NCBI RefSeq assembly: GCF_038396675.1
Contig: NC_088920.1
Coordinates: 22,392,501-22,456,500 of the forward strand
Length of the DNA stretch: 64,000 bases
Origin: Hydra vulgaris
Lineage: Eukaryota > Cnidaria > Hydrozoa > Anthoathecata > Hydridae
Reading direction: 5' to 3'
Shown here in pieces: positions 13,044 to 24,139 of the stretch (position 1 is the stretch's first letter; every line of letters begins with the position of its first letter). The translations under genes and the position numbers were made by a program. Below the pieces are notes generated by a model that worked only from the letters and a program-made list of their open reading frames with translations, had not been told where the DNA came from and made no database searches.

Positions 13044-14736
13044 TTATGACGACTTAAATTTAGCGTGCGCATAGCTATAATTTTCATTTTGCTGAACTCC
13101 AGTTTGAACAATGGCAGAATCTTATTGCAGGTACAAAGTAAGAACTCCTTTAAATGTGTCTATAAATTGAAAATGAATCTGAAACGCGTTGTTTCCTGCG
13201 ATTGTTGCTGGAGGTTTGCAAATCGCTTGTGCAGTCAATGACTAAAAGCTCTGTTAAATTTGCAGTTCTACTATAATAGTCGCTTGGTAATTTAATAAAC
13301 GTGTCGTCGTCTTTCGTGTAAAAATCTGCAAAATTATTGAGATTTAAAGTAGAAGCTGAATTTCCTTTGCACCAAGCAACAAAGCTTCTATAACAAAATT
13401 GTTGATCTTCTAATTTGTTGCCCAAATCAATTTTAACAGTGTCACCTGGTGAATTGACAAAAGTTCTTCTATAATTGTTAGAGTAATTTTTTTTTAATAT
13501 AAGTGCAAGCCATTTTAACAGGTGTAAGGCACGCTTTACTTAAATGATCATTTTCTTTTTTTGACATTAATGAAACAATGATAGTGTGAGGTACCAAGTC
13601 AGAAGTTTTTATGTTGCCCAAGTTAATTGTAATTTCAGTCGTGCCTTCTACGTTTGTAATAACTTGTTCAAAATGTGGCATTCTGACAACCGTGTAAGGC
13701 GTGTCGGGTTTGCTATTTAAATATAAAGCCTTTTCCAAGGGAATGCTTGGTTTAATTCGATAAGTATTGACCCAAATAACTGGATTTCTTATTGCGACTC
13801 CAACTCCTGCTAATGCGGTGGCGTTGGCATCTGTATAGGGTCTTACTAGTTCTAATAATTGATTCATGTCGTTTTCAATAAAAAAATTCAAGCTTAAATT
13901 CTTTAGCTTTTCCAAAATATTCTTTAATTTGAAAGAAAGGGTCCAAAAGTTGAAGGGGGACTCTAAATCTGTAACCTTTATCATTTGTCATTAAAGCATT
14001 TTAAGCTTTTAGCGCGGTTTGGTAACCTGCGGCTGCTCCATTATTGGCTCTAATAATGGCGGCTGCGTCAGCAGATTGACATAATGTTTTTGTTTCGGCC
14101 CAAGTTGCAAAACCCTCCATATTTTCTGAAATACACATATTTCTGTTAATAATGTTATCTCTGAAATTTTTCAAATAGTTTTTTTTTTACCAACATTGCT
14201 TTAAATCTGTCAAACGAACGGTTATAATTGACATTATTAGCAGGTACAGAATTGTTCATTTGCAAATTGGGATACAATCTCATTGTTTTAATCAAGTAGG
14301 ATATAAAATTTTGCGTTATACAAATTTTGTCGAGTAAAGCTTTTTCTTCGTTGGTTGTTCCAAATTTAGTCAGTGTGCTCAAATTTTTATATAAAAAACA
14401 ATCAAATTCCAACCAGTAGTCTTGCGGGATAGTCCATTCGTTAAGTTTTAAAATAAATGTTATTAAAGTACTGAAATCAGAAGACATATTAAAAGAAAAC
14501 TTTTGATATCCGACAGAGATTACTTCGTCTTGAGCTTCTCCTCTTTTAAAACCGGGATATTTTTGACTGAGTTGCTGTTTAAATTCGGCGCTTATATTGC
14601 CATTGGTAGCTTCTTGAAGCAATTTATTTTCATTTTCAGCTTTTGCTAAAACGTCTTCAAGAGTAATTTGTCCGTCCACATTGGGAGTATATCGATTTCC
14701 GTCGCCTCCTCTTTGGTATTTTGCTGCTGAAGACAC
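13044..14736 (-). pseudogene. Major capsid protein (double jelly-roll, hexon-like), broken
   Basis: Three open frames in order on the minus strand (14736-14155, 13984-13478, 13425-13150), plus a short continuation to a stop at 13046-13044, together resemble the Polinton/adintovirus major capsid protein. The match rests on motif order: a first jelly-roll-like region with QDYWLEFDCFLYKN; a VPLQLLDPF-type block in the frame around 13930; a NPVIWVNTY block; LVPHTIIVSLMSKK; LNLNNFADFY; and ELLVIDCTSD near the C-terminus. This is the second half of a DJR capsomer protein as seen in these elements. Breaks lie near 14155, 13900 and 13480, and another just before 13150. The first codon is GTG where an ATG would be expected. 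Total length is about 550 codons. The core-peptide cluster follows immediately. Confidence 0.8.
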
Positions 14737-14879
14737 TTTTTTTTGAAAAATGAAAGAAGGATATTTTTAATATATTTATTCTTCGTCGGAATATGTTGCG
14801 TCTTTTTTAAATGGCAGTTTTTTATTTTTAACATCCTTCAAAGCGCGAGTATAACCGAGCTCAATTAAACTCTTTTTGT

Positions 14880-15422
14880 TCAATTTCTTTTTTTTTTCTC
14901 GTTGTTGTTTTGCAAAAGTGGACTGGATAGTATAGCTCGTTGTTGGATTATACAATTTTTACATAAACCGTATATTTTGTCAACTGCGGTAACTTCTTGA
15001 TAACATTGAGAACAAACGTGACTGGGGAAACCAGTTTTATATAAAGTGTTTGTTTTATTTTTTTTGCTATTGTGTTCAGTGTCGCTATCAGATGAATTGC
15101 TATTTTCAGAAACTTCTTCAATTTTTCTTTTCCGATAAATTTTTTTGTTTTTTTTTGGTTCAGAAGGTATTGAGTGATTGGATTGCTTTATTTGATCGTT
15201 CGATTCTGAATTATTTTGTTTATTTAATATTTTGCATTTTTCATTAAGTTCCAATTTTACATTTTTAACGTCGGTTTTTGTTGGATATTGTAAGAGTTGA
15301 TTTTGCAAACGCGCGATATGATTTTTCAATTGATTCATTTGATAGTTTGGATTAACCGACAGTTCAATATCGCAGTCGATTAAATTTTTGTTATAACGTG
15401 TTTCAAGAGTTTTAAACGGCAA
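14880..15422 (-). CDS. Coiled-coil/zinc-ribbon protein of unknown function
   Basis: An open frame of about 180 codons. Residues 30-70 are Gln/Asn/Leu-rich and likely coiled coil, and the middle is Ser/Asp/Glu/Lys-rich and probably disordered. Near the C-terminus a CSQCYQEV...CKNC pattern forms a four-Cys zinc ribbon. No ATG opens the frame; the first in-frame codon after a stop is followed by TTG, and the first Met is around residue 29, so either the start has been lost or translation begins internally. It lies between the putative virion protein at 15498 and the capsid gene. I do not recognise a family. Confidence 0.5.
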   Translation of the reverse strand: MPFKTLETRYNKNLIDCDIELSVNPNYQMNQLKNHIARLQNQLLQYPTKTDVKNVKLELNEKCKILNKQNNSESNDQIKQSNHSIPSEPKKNKKIYRKRKIEEVSENSNSSDSDTEHNSKKNKTNTLYKTGFPSHVCSQCYQEVTAVDKIYGLCKNCIIQQRAILSSPLLQNNNEKKKRN

Positions 15423-15497
15423 GATGTTTGATTAAATTTTAGTTGTAAATTGGTACCATTTGTATTTTTAAAGTCGGATTGAAATAATCTGTGCTAC

Positions 15498-15998
15498 TTA
15501 TATTGGAAAAGTAAGCGGTTCTTTATTTGAATTTAAAAAAGACCACTTTGTTTGTTTCCAATCGCCGATATCGACAATGTCAAATGTCGCTATTTGTCCT
15601 TGAATTTCGGTTTTGCGATTTTTTGAAAAATCGATATTACCTGTTACTTGTGTAAAGTTGTTATAGTCTGCAAAATTAAAAAAAGAGACAATATTTGAAT
15701 CAAATTTTCTGTTTAAATACATGCCGCAGTTGGTTGCATGATCACATTTGATAAAAATATAATTATCTGCGCTATTCGGAAAGTTTGAAACAGTGTTATT
15801 AAAGTTGCTTATTTGTGTTAATGCGCACCTTAAAAAAGAGAATTTTCTTTTTGGAATTTTAAAATCTTGATTCATAGAGTCGACCATACTTTGATCGACC
15901 GACATTGTAAACGGGTTAATCTCGTTGGTTAAGCTATATTGATCTCTTTGTAATAAGAGTGTGTAAGGAATCGCGTTGTTTGCAAGCGGTTGATACAT
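15498..15998 (-). CDS. Putative virion protein, unknown, 166 aa
   Basis: An intact open frame from an ATG at 15998 to a stop at 15498, starting 3 bp after the preceding gene ends. It is rich in Asn, Phe, Thr and Ser and predicted mainly beta, with few charged runs. Its place just upstream of the capsid gene is where Polintons often carry the minor capsid (penton, single jelly-roll) protein. I see no diagnostic motif, so this role is only suggested by position and beta-rich composition. Confidence 0.5.
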   Translation of the reverse strand: MYQPLANNAIPYTLLLQRDQYSLTNEINPFTMSVDQSMVDSMNQDFKIPKRKFSFLRCALTQISNFNNTVSNFPNSADNYIFIKCDHATNCGMYLNRKFDSNIVSFFNFADYNNFTQVTGNIDFSKNRKTEIQGQIATFDIVDIGDWKQTKWSFLNSNKEPLTFPI

Positions 15999-16001
15999 AT
16001 T

Positions 16002-18495
16002 TTAAATGATATTTTTCAACGGTAAACTGTTTGCCCAAGACGATATGATTGCGTTACTCGAATTTTTTTGATAAATAAACTGACCGTTGAGCGATGAGCT
16101 ATAAAACGTCAATTCTTTTGCGTTTTTAACGTTTAATATGACTTTTGATCCGTTTAACCATGTTTTGTAACTGGGTGTATGAGTTCTTTCAAAAGAGGCC
16201 GTAGTTAAAAGTGGTACTTTGATCGAAGGAGAGTAAATGGGTTTTGTTTGTTCGCAATAGAGTAAAACTTCGATAAAAGTTTCTGCGTTATATTTTGCAA
16301 TTAAAGATAAATCAGCTGTGATAATATTATATACATCTAAAGGTAAGTTTGATGGTAAAACTTGAAACGGTGTGGCAAACAGATCGGGTGTTCCCAATGG
16401 TAAATTATTTTGATTTAAAATATGATAAGGTGAATACGAATTTGATTTCAATTCGACTGTTCTTTCAGCGTGGGCATTTAAGAGTGACAAACTAATTTTT
16501 TTTGGCAATAATAACCGTCTTTCAAATGAAGGTTGACACCAAAAGGAATAAAAGTTGTTAAATTTGTCAGCAGGAATGCAAGAGCGATTTTTTAAAATAT
16601 AATAACCTCGTAATAAAATTTGATTGCTTTTAGGATCTGTTCCTTCGTAAACAAAATCTTTGAATGCAATGTTGTTTAAATTTAAATTGAGTAAATTATT
16701 AGGTAAACTATAATTTAGAGCAGCTGTAAAAATATCCATCATTTTTAGTTTCCGTTCAGGCGATATAATTTGTTCAACGTTAAAAAAAGGTATTGGTAAA
16801 GAAGAAAGCGGTATATCTTGCAAACTAAATCGATAACATTTTCGCTCGTTTGTTTTGGGAAAAAAAAATTGATAAAAACTTGCCAATAGCTCTGTAGGTT
16901 CAAATCCTGTCGCTGAGGAGCTTATGTAAAGATACTTTGTCGATATAGATATAAAAGCTGCTTTAAGGAAAACTGCAAAATCTATTACAGACTGTTTTTC
17001 ATTTGTATCAGTGTTTACATGATTGTTCCAAACTTTCCACAATGCGTTAATAGAAATAGGTACAGAAGTGAGTTCTGTTTCGATATTGAATGCGTTGCCA
17101 ACAGTTTTAATAGTGTTTGTATTTGTTAATATTTTTAATAAAAAAAATGCAATTTGCCAAGGAACAATGTGTTTCATTTTGGACAATTTAACGCTTTCTG
17201 AACTGCTTAATAAATTATTAACATAAACATCCAAGTCTACACTTAAAATATTCGAATCACTCGTGTTGGGTACCATTACATTTAACGCATTTTTAGTAAC
17301 AGCTCCCCCATATTTAGGCGTAATCATAATATGTATAAAAGGGCGAACAAAAGTTTCTTCTGTTTTGTCTAAAATGACATCTTTTTCAGGTGAAAGTTTG
17401 TTTATATCTCCTGCAGTCACATTGGGATGTTTAACATAGATTATCAAGTTTTTGCTATTTTGCGTTGATAAAGAAAAATTATACAAATTGTCATATCTTG
17501 ATTTAGTGACATTGTAATCGTATTGTAACAAATTTGTAAAATCTTCTATTGCAAATTGAGCATTTGTTGTCTTGTTTGAAAAAAAACCAAAATAAGTTAA
17601 TCCGCGTTCCCAAGATTTGGATAGATCGATGGTCGAACGGATAGGATACAGTCCGGAAGGATTATTTTTATTTATTTTCTTTTTAAAATACCATAAAAAA
17701 TTATATTTGGGAACGTTGATTAAAGAGTAACTTTGTAATAACAACTTAACATTGTCTTTATCCAAACTAAATTTTGAAATAATTGTGTTTTCGCTATTAT
17801 TTACATAACGCAGATGCGTGTTAGAATCAAACAATATTTCAAATTTAAATATTTTGAAATTGCAAGATTTTCATTTTTGTTGTGATAATTTGAAAAAAAG
17901 TCCGATAACGTAAGCCTTCTGTTTAAAGACGTATTGAAAAGTTCAAGTCGTCTTATGAAAAAATCATCTTGATAAGGACTTACTGTTAACGAACCGTAGA
18001 GTTTAGTGTCAGCTATCACGGAATTAAGTTCGTTAAGATGTTTATAGGTCATATTTTCTACATCTAATATGTCGTAACAAGGGAAAGTATCGCCAGGCAA
18101 AGTCGAATGATTGACATACAAGACAATCTTTTTTGTTAAAAGATAAAAAGGAATTTGTCGAGTAGGATTTGAAATCATATCATTTTGAACGTCTATTAAC
18201 CATTGTTTAATAGTCGAATTGGATTCCATACTTGAACCAAAACTATTTTCTGATATCGACAAATTTTTGTCTATACGAGTTAGATTTGTAGGAACGTCCA
18301 TGACATTAAATGAACGACTGTGTTATTTTTAAAATTAGGTTCATCTAAATCGTTAGCTGACAAAGGTAAAGTAAAATCATTCAAAACATTATAATGCGTA
18401 CTTTGTTCCTTTTTATTTTTAATTTCGTTAAAATAAAAAGTACTACAAGTATATTTATTCAAATCCAAAACATCATCAAAAGTCAAGTTGTTCAT
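16002..18495 (-). pseudogene. Large putative structural protein, frameshifted twice
   Basis: Three overlapping open frames (18495-18280, 18301-17801, 17834-16002) run head to tail and look like one gene of about 830 codons broken at about 18290 and 17830. The second break lies in a T/A run. The start ATG at 18495 is clear. The 610-codon last part is unbroken, rich in Asn, Ser, Leu and aromatic residues, and has many short beta-type segments but no transmembrane helix. It resembles the style of virion proteins and sits in the late-gene block beside capsid genes. I do not recognise a family and do not claim a penton or fibre identity. Confidence 0.5.
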
Positions 18496-18515
18496 TTTAC
18501 ATTGAGTTTTTTATG

Positions 18516-18900
18516 TTAAGATTTTTTCAACGGTTTGTAAAATGTATTTATATATTCGTCAAAGTTTTTATAATAAATGTCTTTATCGTTTTCGTCGATC
18601 GGAAATAAATCTTTTCTTTTTACTTTACAAGTCGTATTTAAATCGTTTACTCGTCCTACTTTATATATATAAACTGGTAAGTAACCGTCTACTGACGGGT
18701 TGGCGCGTTTGGATACTTTTAAAATGATTACTTTTTTAGAGTCCCAATAACTGCAATCGCGAGTTGAAGATTTGCTAAACGTGTCTCGTGGATCTTTTTT
18801 AATATTTTCTTAAATAACATTCTGTTCCGACCGTCAACGGCTTTAAAATTTTTAATTTTTGGTTTTTGTATTCTTTTTCAACTCTGTTTAACATGTTCGA
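18516..18900 (-). pseudogene. Coding remnant downstream of integrase
   Basis: Two minus-strand frames carry non-random coding sequence. One begins with an ATG at about 18894 and is basic. The other is open from about 18760 to the stop at 18518-18516 and contains a KRANPSVDGYLPVYIYKVGR block followed by a Lys/Asp-rich tail. They appear to be parts of one small gene with a frameshift, or the displaced C-terminal end of the integrase. Identity is unresolved. Confidence 0.4.
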
Positions 18901-18901
18901 T

Positions 18902-19745
18902 TTAAAAGGTATTGTCGTCTTTTGTCGAAAGCGTATTGATCATGCGTAACGCTTTACCGTTTGCGTCATTAACATCCAATTCCTCAGGGCTAATGCCTGT
19001 GGTTACTTTTTTTTGTCTGTTTAATTTTTGTTCCATTTGTTCAAGAAATTTACTCCAATTGTGTTTTTTTAGTTGGCCTAATTTTGCCAATTTTTGATAC
19101 AGCAATTTTAATCTTCCGATAGCTGCTTCGGCCAAATAAGCTTTGCCATAATTTTTAGAATGGAAATAATGTATATTTTCTTTTTCGCACCAATCGTTCA
19201 TTTTGTTGTTAAAAAACTGTGTTCCTTGGTCAGTTGGCAAATATATAAAATTTTTATTGTCGGGTCTGTCAATATCTTTAAATATAACTTTAAAACTGTT
19301 CAACACTTTTTCAGCGCGTTTATTTTTGGTCGCTCTTAAATAAACTTTTCGAGATACTCCGTCTACAACAACCAAACAAAATTCAGGTCGATGGGGACTA
19401 AAATTTAAATTAAAACTGTTCATGTCGGCCAAATCAGCTTGAAAATATTCGTGCGCATTTTCGTACGAATAACGGCGAGTTTCATAAACATATAGTTTTC
19501 TTGGAGCGTTTTCTTTAAAAACGCGTTTGCTGTTTTTTTAAATAATAATGTTTGATGGGACCATGCGGTAATCATGCCTTCCCATTTTGCAAAAAGAGAA
19601 TTGTTGAGTAATTGATTCAGTTCTTCATATAATTTCAAATCTGTGCCGTTTTTTTATATAGAGCCGAATTGCGTCAAAACCTTTTTAACTTGACTTGTAT
19701 TTGTTAATCCAAATAAACGACTTGACAAGTTTGTAATTTGTTTTG
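18902..19745 (-). pseudogene. Retroviral-type (RVE) integrase of Maverick/Polinton kind
   Basis: The DDE core is recognisable. The first Asp lies in a QADLADM block (around 19440), the second in TDQGTQF, and the Glu in a LAEAAIGRLK helix, with the family's usual spacing. VVVDGVSRKVYLR and an SPEEL-like end are also typical of Polinton integrases, which insert the linear element into host DNA. Upstream, the N-terminal part continues in another frame (19638-19420), with an in-frame TAA near 19665 and a frameshift around 19490-19530, so the gene is dead. It lies in the middle of the late-gene block, on the same strand as capsid and ATPase. Confidence 0.85.
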
Positions 19746-19756
19746 TTACTAAATGG

Positions 19757-21067
19757 TCAATTTTGTCTCGCAAATTTTCGTTCTTTTTTCAGTTTTTTAT
19801 CTCTCAACTTGTATTTTGGTTCCGATTTAACTTTTTTAATTTGTGTTGCTTTGTGTTTTTCACTAGAATTCGCTTTGTGTTTTTCGCTAGAAATTGATTT
19901 TGGTGTGTAAGTCAATTGAGCTGCCAGTTCTTCAAAGGGTTCTTCTTTTTTTAATTCTGAAAATAAAAGCGAATCTGATGGAAATGTTTGCGGAAGAACA
20001 GACTTGGGATAAATGTACAAGTTTAAATTTTTTGGTAACGCCGTGTGTTGTTTTGACATGAATATAAATATTTCAACATTATCATCGTAAAGTGATATAT
20101 CAAAGCAATTTTTATAAGCAATTAATAAGGGTTTTAAACGTGCAAGATTAGAATTGTACAATGTACCCATTATTATCATCATTTCTAATAATGATTTTTG
20201 TTTCATGTTGGGTTCAACATCATAAAATTGATTTGAATTTTTGATCATTTCGTTCAAAAACATTTCATAATCTTGCACGTGTTGAAATACTTTTTCTTTA
20301 AGCAGTACAACTTCGTCAGTTTCTCGAAACGGTAAAGAAGGAACATCGGAAAAGAAAGTTTTAAATGTTAGATATAACATATTTTCTCCAATGGGCGTGT
20401 TACTGACAGCGTTTTCATTATAGTTGGATATCAAAAGTTCGTATATATTTTGATTTTGTAACAAATAATGATTTTTACGAATATATTCTTTTAAAATATC
20501 ATATTCGTTGCCTCTAAACATTTCAGCGTATTTTACAAGCCACGAGTTGACCAAAGATTTTGATTTTGACAATATATTAAATGCTTTTTCGGCTGAATAA
20601 CTTTGAGTGTTTATCGAATCAGATTCTAAAAAAGCCGACGTTTGTACAGTATAAGGTTCACTTTCTATTGAAGCTTTGTATGAAACTTCCAAAGTTAAAT
20701 TTTTTTCGTTGCGAAATGGCAAGTTGTATTTTTGAATAAAATTCCACAGTTTAGCAAAGGTAAGATGTTTAATTTGATAATAGTCGGCAACAAATCTCAA
20801 TTTTCCAATAGTATTTGGAGATGTTAACAAGTTAAAAAATTCGTTTGAATAAAACGAATATTGTTTAGGATCGTTTATTTTTTCAAAAGTGGTATTTGTT
20901 ATATTTTGTATAATGTTTGCCAACGATTCGTCCACGTCTACAACTTTCGATAAATATATAATGTAAATTTTTAAATTATTCAAAGTAGCTCTTTCTGTTC
21001 TAGGTTTGTACACTTTTAAAGTTATTTAATGAGATCCGTATTGATAATTTATTTGATTTTGACACAT
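19757..21067 (-). pseudogene. Unknown conserved-looking protein, about 430 aa, with an early stop
   Basis: A long frame of 418 codons (21013-19757) has no ATG at its opening. The same frame extends upstream to an ATG at 21067, interrupted only by a TAA near 21028-21026, so the natural gene probably began there. The protein is mainly helical with Asn/Leu/Phe-rich segments. The last 50 residues are very basic (KKVKSEPKYKLRDKKLKKE), preceded by a short duplicated SSEKHKA. It precedes the integrase. No domain was recognised; the basic tail suggests nucleic-acid or virion-core contact. Confidence 0.5.
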
Positions 21068-21097
21068 ATCTATCAAGTGATCAATGATATTATACTT

Positions 21098-22550
21098 TTA
21101 GAGTTCTTGCTGTTTCAAATCTTGATTGTTTGCTAATAATGTAACAACTTCAGACTTTTTCGGTATTTCGTTTGCAAACAAAAATTTATCCAACGGTGTC
21201 AAGACGTAAATTTTTGAGCGAGTTTGTTCAATATTTTTGGTGAGAGCAGAGTGAGGAAGTCGGTTTAAACTGTTTTGAACCAAAGAGTGCTTTTGTTGTG
21301 ACTCGATCGGGTTGTTGTTATCGGAAAATTTGGAAAACTTTTGCGAATTTCTTATCAACCGCAAAGTCTCGCTTATAATTTTTTGGTCGAATTGCGAATT
21401 AAATTCGTTTTGTCTATTTTGGGATAAAATTTGACTAAAAGCATAAGGATATTGTCCAACGTTGATATAGAGTTTCCATTTTTCTTGATCTGCAAGTATT
21501 CCGCTCGCTACGTCGCCATTAAGTAAATTTTCCACAGGTAAAATTTTATTCATATTTTGCTGAAATTGAATTTCGCCATTGAGCCTATTTTCTAAATCTA
21601 TATTGTCGGCATAATTATAAGATTGAGGCAAATCGTAAAAATTCAATGTCGAAGAAATATTTGTATCATTTTCGCCTTGCGGTTCACTTGTTGCGTTATC
21701 CGATGTGTTATTTTCTTGACGTTCTTCTAAAGCTCTATTTTTTTTATAAATGTCGGTATGAAAAGCGTTTTGAGATAAAATTTTACGGAGAGTAAGTAAA
21801 GGAGACAAAAAATCATAAGGTTTATATCTACTCGTAATGTAAAAAATATAAATTATCTTTAGTATAATAAAGTTCTTTATTGTAATCCGAATCAAATTGT
21901 TGTCTCAACAAATCGATAACAGTTTTTGTAGGTTGTATGGTATGAAATGATATTAATTTATTAGAGTAATAATTTATTATTTCGTGAAAAAGTTTAAAAC
22001 GAGTAGAGTTGAAATAATCTTTAAATACGTTATAATTATCAGAAACAAAATCAGATATCGCTTGATTTCTTTCCTTCATTTTTTCTTTTTTCACAACCAA
22101 TTTCCCGTTTTCGTTAAATTTTGGGTACGGATATAACGACTCTTTCACAAAAAGTTTAATTTCAAGACAGACGTTATCTTGAAAAGCGTTTTTGATTTGT
22201 AATCTTTCATTCTCAGATAATAACTCACACTTGAGCATTTTTACGGCGTTAAATCGAGTTAAAATTTCTTTTATCCATATTTTCATTTCGTTTTCATCAT
22301 TATCTTTTCGACTTGTCATTTTTGGAATAAAAATTTTACCACGTACAGCTAATTTTTTTCGCATGTCTTGTCGTTTTATTGTTTTTTTCTTTTTTATGAC
22401 GTTACATCGTTCGTAATCGCTTTGTAATAGTTTGAAAAATTCATCGCTGTCCCATTCAATTGTCTGAATTTCATTCTGATTCAGAAGAATCTCGTTCTGA
22501 TTCTGAAGATTCTCGTTCTGAAGATTCGTCTGAAGAGTCGTAAATTCCAT
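21098..22550 (-). pseudogene. Unknown protein of the element, frameshifted
   Basis: Two overlapping frames (22550-21828 and 21895-21098) end and begin in the same 70-bp window with similar local peptide flavour, which indicates a frameshift around 21830-21890 in a single gene of about 480 codons. The N-terminal part is Lys/Glu-rich and helical. The C-terminal part is rich in Asn, Gln and Ser, with probable disordered segments. No motif was recognised. It lies between the integrase-side genes and the packaging ATPase. Confidence 0.45.
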
Positions 22551-22908
22551 AACGTTTTCTTCTTTTAATTTCTTTTAAAATATACGCTGCTTTCTCGCTT
22601 TCACTCCATTTCCTTCTTTTTATCGGTTGTTCGATATTTATATTTTTTTTCACTTCTTCGTCTGGTTTTTGCACTTCTTCGCGAGGTTTTTCAATTTCTT
22701 CTTTGTTTTCTCCACCTTGAAAAGTATTTTGATAAGATTTTAAATAATAATAATTTATAAAATTTGGAGTTTTTGCATACGTAAACGATTGAAAACTTAT
22801 AACTTTTTTATTGAAACTCATTCCGTTATAGTCAAAATCTAATTGAACCTGAATATCGACCGGAATAAATACTTTTTGTTCTTTAATGTTAGTAATATTA
22901 GTTCTCAA
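22471..22908 (-). CDS. Acidic Ser/Glu-tailed protein of unknown function
   Basis: An open frame of about 145 codons whose opening codon is TTG, so the real start is uncertain. The N-terminal 60 residues include a PVDIQVQLDFDYNG beta-like stretch. The middle is Lys/Glu-rich, and the last 35 residues alternate Ser and Glu (SSDESSERESSESE). Its end overlaps the start of the next gene by 80 bp in another frame, so the two may be one gene with a shift. No family is recognised. Confidence 0.4.
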   Translation of the reverse strand: MRTNITNIKEQKVFIPVDIQVQLDFDYNGMSFNKKVISFQSFTYAKTPNFINYYYLKSYQNTFQGGENKEEIEKPREEVQKPDEEVKKNINIEQPIKRRKWSESEKAAYILKEIKRRKRYGIYDSSDESSERESSESERDSSESE

Positions 22909-22973
22909 TCTTGCAAAAGAGCAATTTTTTTAAAATAAAGCCAAATGACCGAGAGGTTTGGATGTTTCTTTAT

Positions 22974-23759
22974 TTAATAAATCATTGCGTGATTCATTTT
23001 TCCACACGATGAATAATCGTTTTTAAATATTTTTTCAATTTCGTTGTTATTATCAAAGGTGATGATGCATTTATAATGCGATAATAAATTATTCCAAGAC
23101 GAACTTTGTTTAAAAGGAACCGAATGAAAAATTGTTATCGTTCCAACACCGTGATGTGATCCGCTCGTGCACGCGCTTACATATTGTTGACTCTTTAAAC
23201 AAAAAGTGCTAATGTCGTCAAAAAATAATATTGTTTTTAATAAACGGTAGTCACTATTTTGAATTCCAAATTTGTCTTTGGAAAAACCGATAACGCGTTG
23301 AACAATTTCGTCCAACTTTTCAGGCCCGTCGACTGTTAAAAGATCATAGGCTTGTAAATTATTTTTTGGGGAATTTATAATGCTTTGCCATATTTTGTGC
23401 TGTGCTTCGCTCGGTTCTTTTATTTAAATTAGAAATACCATTTCTGCATCAGGATATTTTCCTAAGTGAATTAAATCGCGAGCCATGGTTGATTTTCCGC
23501 TATTAGTCGGTCCAGTTATAATTGTATTTTCAGGATAGACATCTTTGCATGGTTTAAAAATGTTAAACTTTGGAGCTTCATTTTGACAATTTGGCTCTTT
23601 GGATTTTCCTCTAATTTGAAAACTGTCAAAACCTTTTTCTTTCAAAATTTCTGTTAACGTTTTCGAACCTTGATTTAGAGTGTCTGATATTTTAGTTTCT
23701 GTCTCCTTGTCCATTTTTTTTGTTAAACAAAAAAAACTTTTTTTTTTTCTTTGAATCAT
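22974..23759 (-). pseudogene. Packaging ATPase (FtsK/HerA, A32-like) with one in-frame stop
   Basis: A single frame runs 23759-22974, interrupted only by TAA at 23426-23424. Walker A is GPTNSGKST, close to the N-terminal side, and the Walker B block is ILFFDD. This pair and the short length (about 245 residues from the internal Met at 23714) fit the genome-packaging ATPases of Polintons, virophages and adintoviruses, which drive DNA into capsids. The Met at 23714 is the better start because the first 15 codons are a Lys/Phe run. The stop lies between Walker A and Walker B and would separate them. A single substitution could explain it. Confidence 0.8.
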
Positions 23760-23798
23760 TTTTATTTCAAGTCATTTTATAATATAGTACAAAAAAAG

Positions 23799-24047
23799 TT
23801 AATAGTATCGAGTTAAAATTGAATATTTTAAATCGTTTCTTCCCATGGCAACCAAAGCTGACATGATCATATCTATATTGCTGTGTTTTCGCATATATCT
23901 TTGGAGCATGTCGTAAGCTTTGTCCGTTACTCGGTTATGATCATTGTCAATCATTTCAATTTCGTGTTCGCTTACATTTAAGTATCTGGCACATCTTTTC
24001 CATTCGTTCGCTATACCTCGTGAAATGTCTGTTAACATTCGTTGCAT
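23799..24047 (-). CDS. Death-domain protein (single domain)
   Basis: An intact open frame of 82 codons with an ATG start, made up almost entirely of one death domain. Visible family features are ISRGIANEWKRCARYL in helices 1-2 with the core Trp, LNVSEHEIEMID, an AYDMLQRYMRK helix with the usual hydrophobic pattern, and a final VAMGRNDLKYSI. Death domains bind one another to build apoptosis and innate-immune signalling complexes (for example around FADD, Pidd, MyD88, Tnf receptors). A protein with only this domain could act as a decoy or adaptor. It lies between ATPase and polymerase genes on the same strand, so it belongs to the virus-like element. Upstream is an unusual palindrome. The domain call is firm; viral use as an apoptosis or immunity modulator is inference. 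Confidence 0.8.
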   Translation of the reverse strand: MQRMLTDISRGIANEWKRCARYLNVSEHEIEMIDNDHNRVTDKAYDMLQRYMRKHSNIDMIMSALVAMGRNDLKYSILTRYY

Positions 24048-24077
24048 TTTTGCTCGTACTGTTAAGCAGTAAAATGC

Positions 24078-24139
24078 TGTCGAGTTTATAATATTATTTA
24101 TTTTTTCTAAAAAAAATAAATAATATTATAAACTCGACA
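24078..24139. repeat. Near-perfect 62-bp palindrome
   Basis: Each arm is 31 bases with one mismatch and no spacer. The outer arms begin TGTCGAGTTTATAATATTAT and the centre is an A/T run. It lies in the gap between the death-domain gene and the gene at 24126-24705, partly overlapping the end of the latter. A cruciform, a transcript-end hairpin or a small insertion are possible. Confidence 0.9.

Noticed and set aside
14646..14834. 62-codon minus-strand frame
   Set aside because: Overlaps the start of the capsid frame in another phase; there is no independent support.
16002..17834. 610-codon frame as the major capsid protein
   Set aside because: It was considered because of its size, but the capsid-specific block order is found at 13044-14736 instead; this frame shows none of it.
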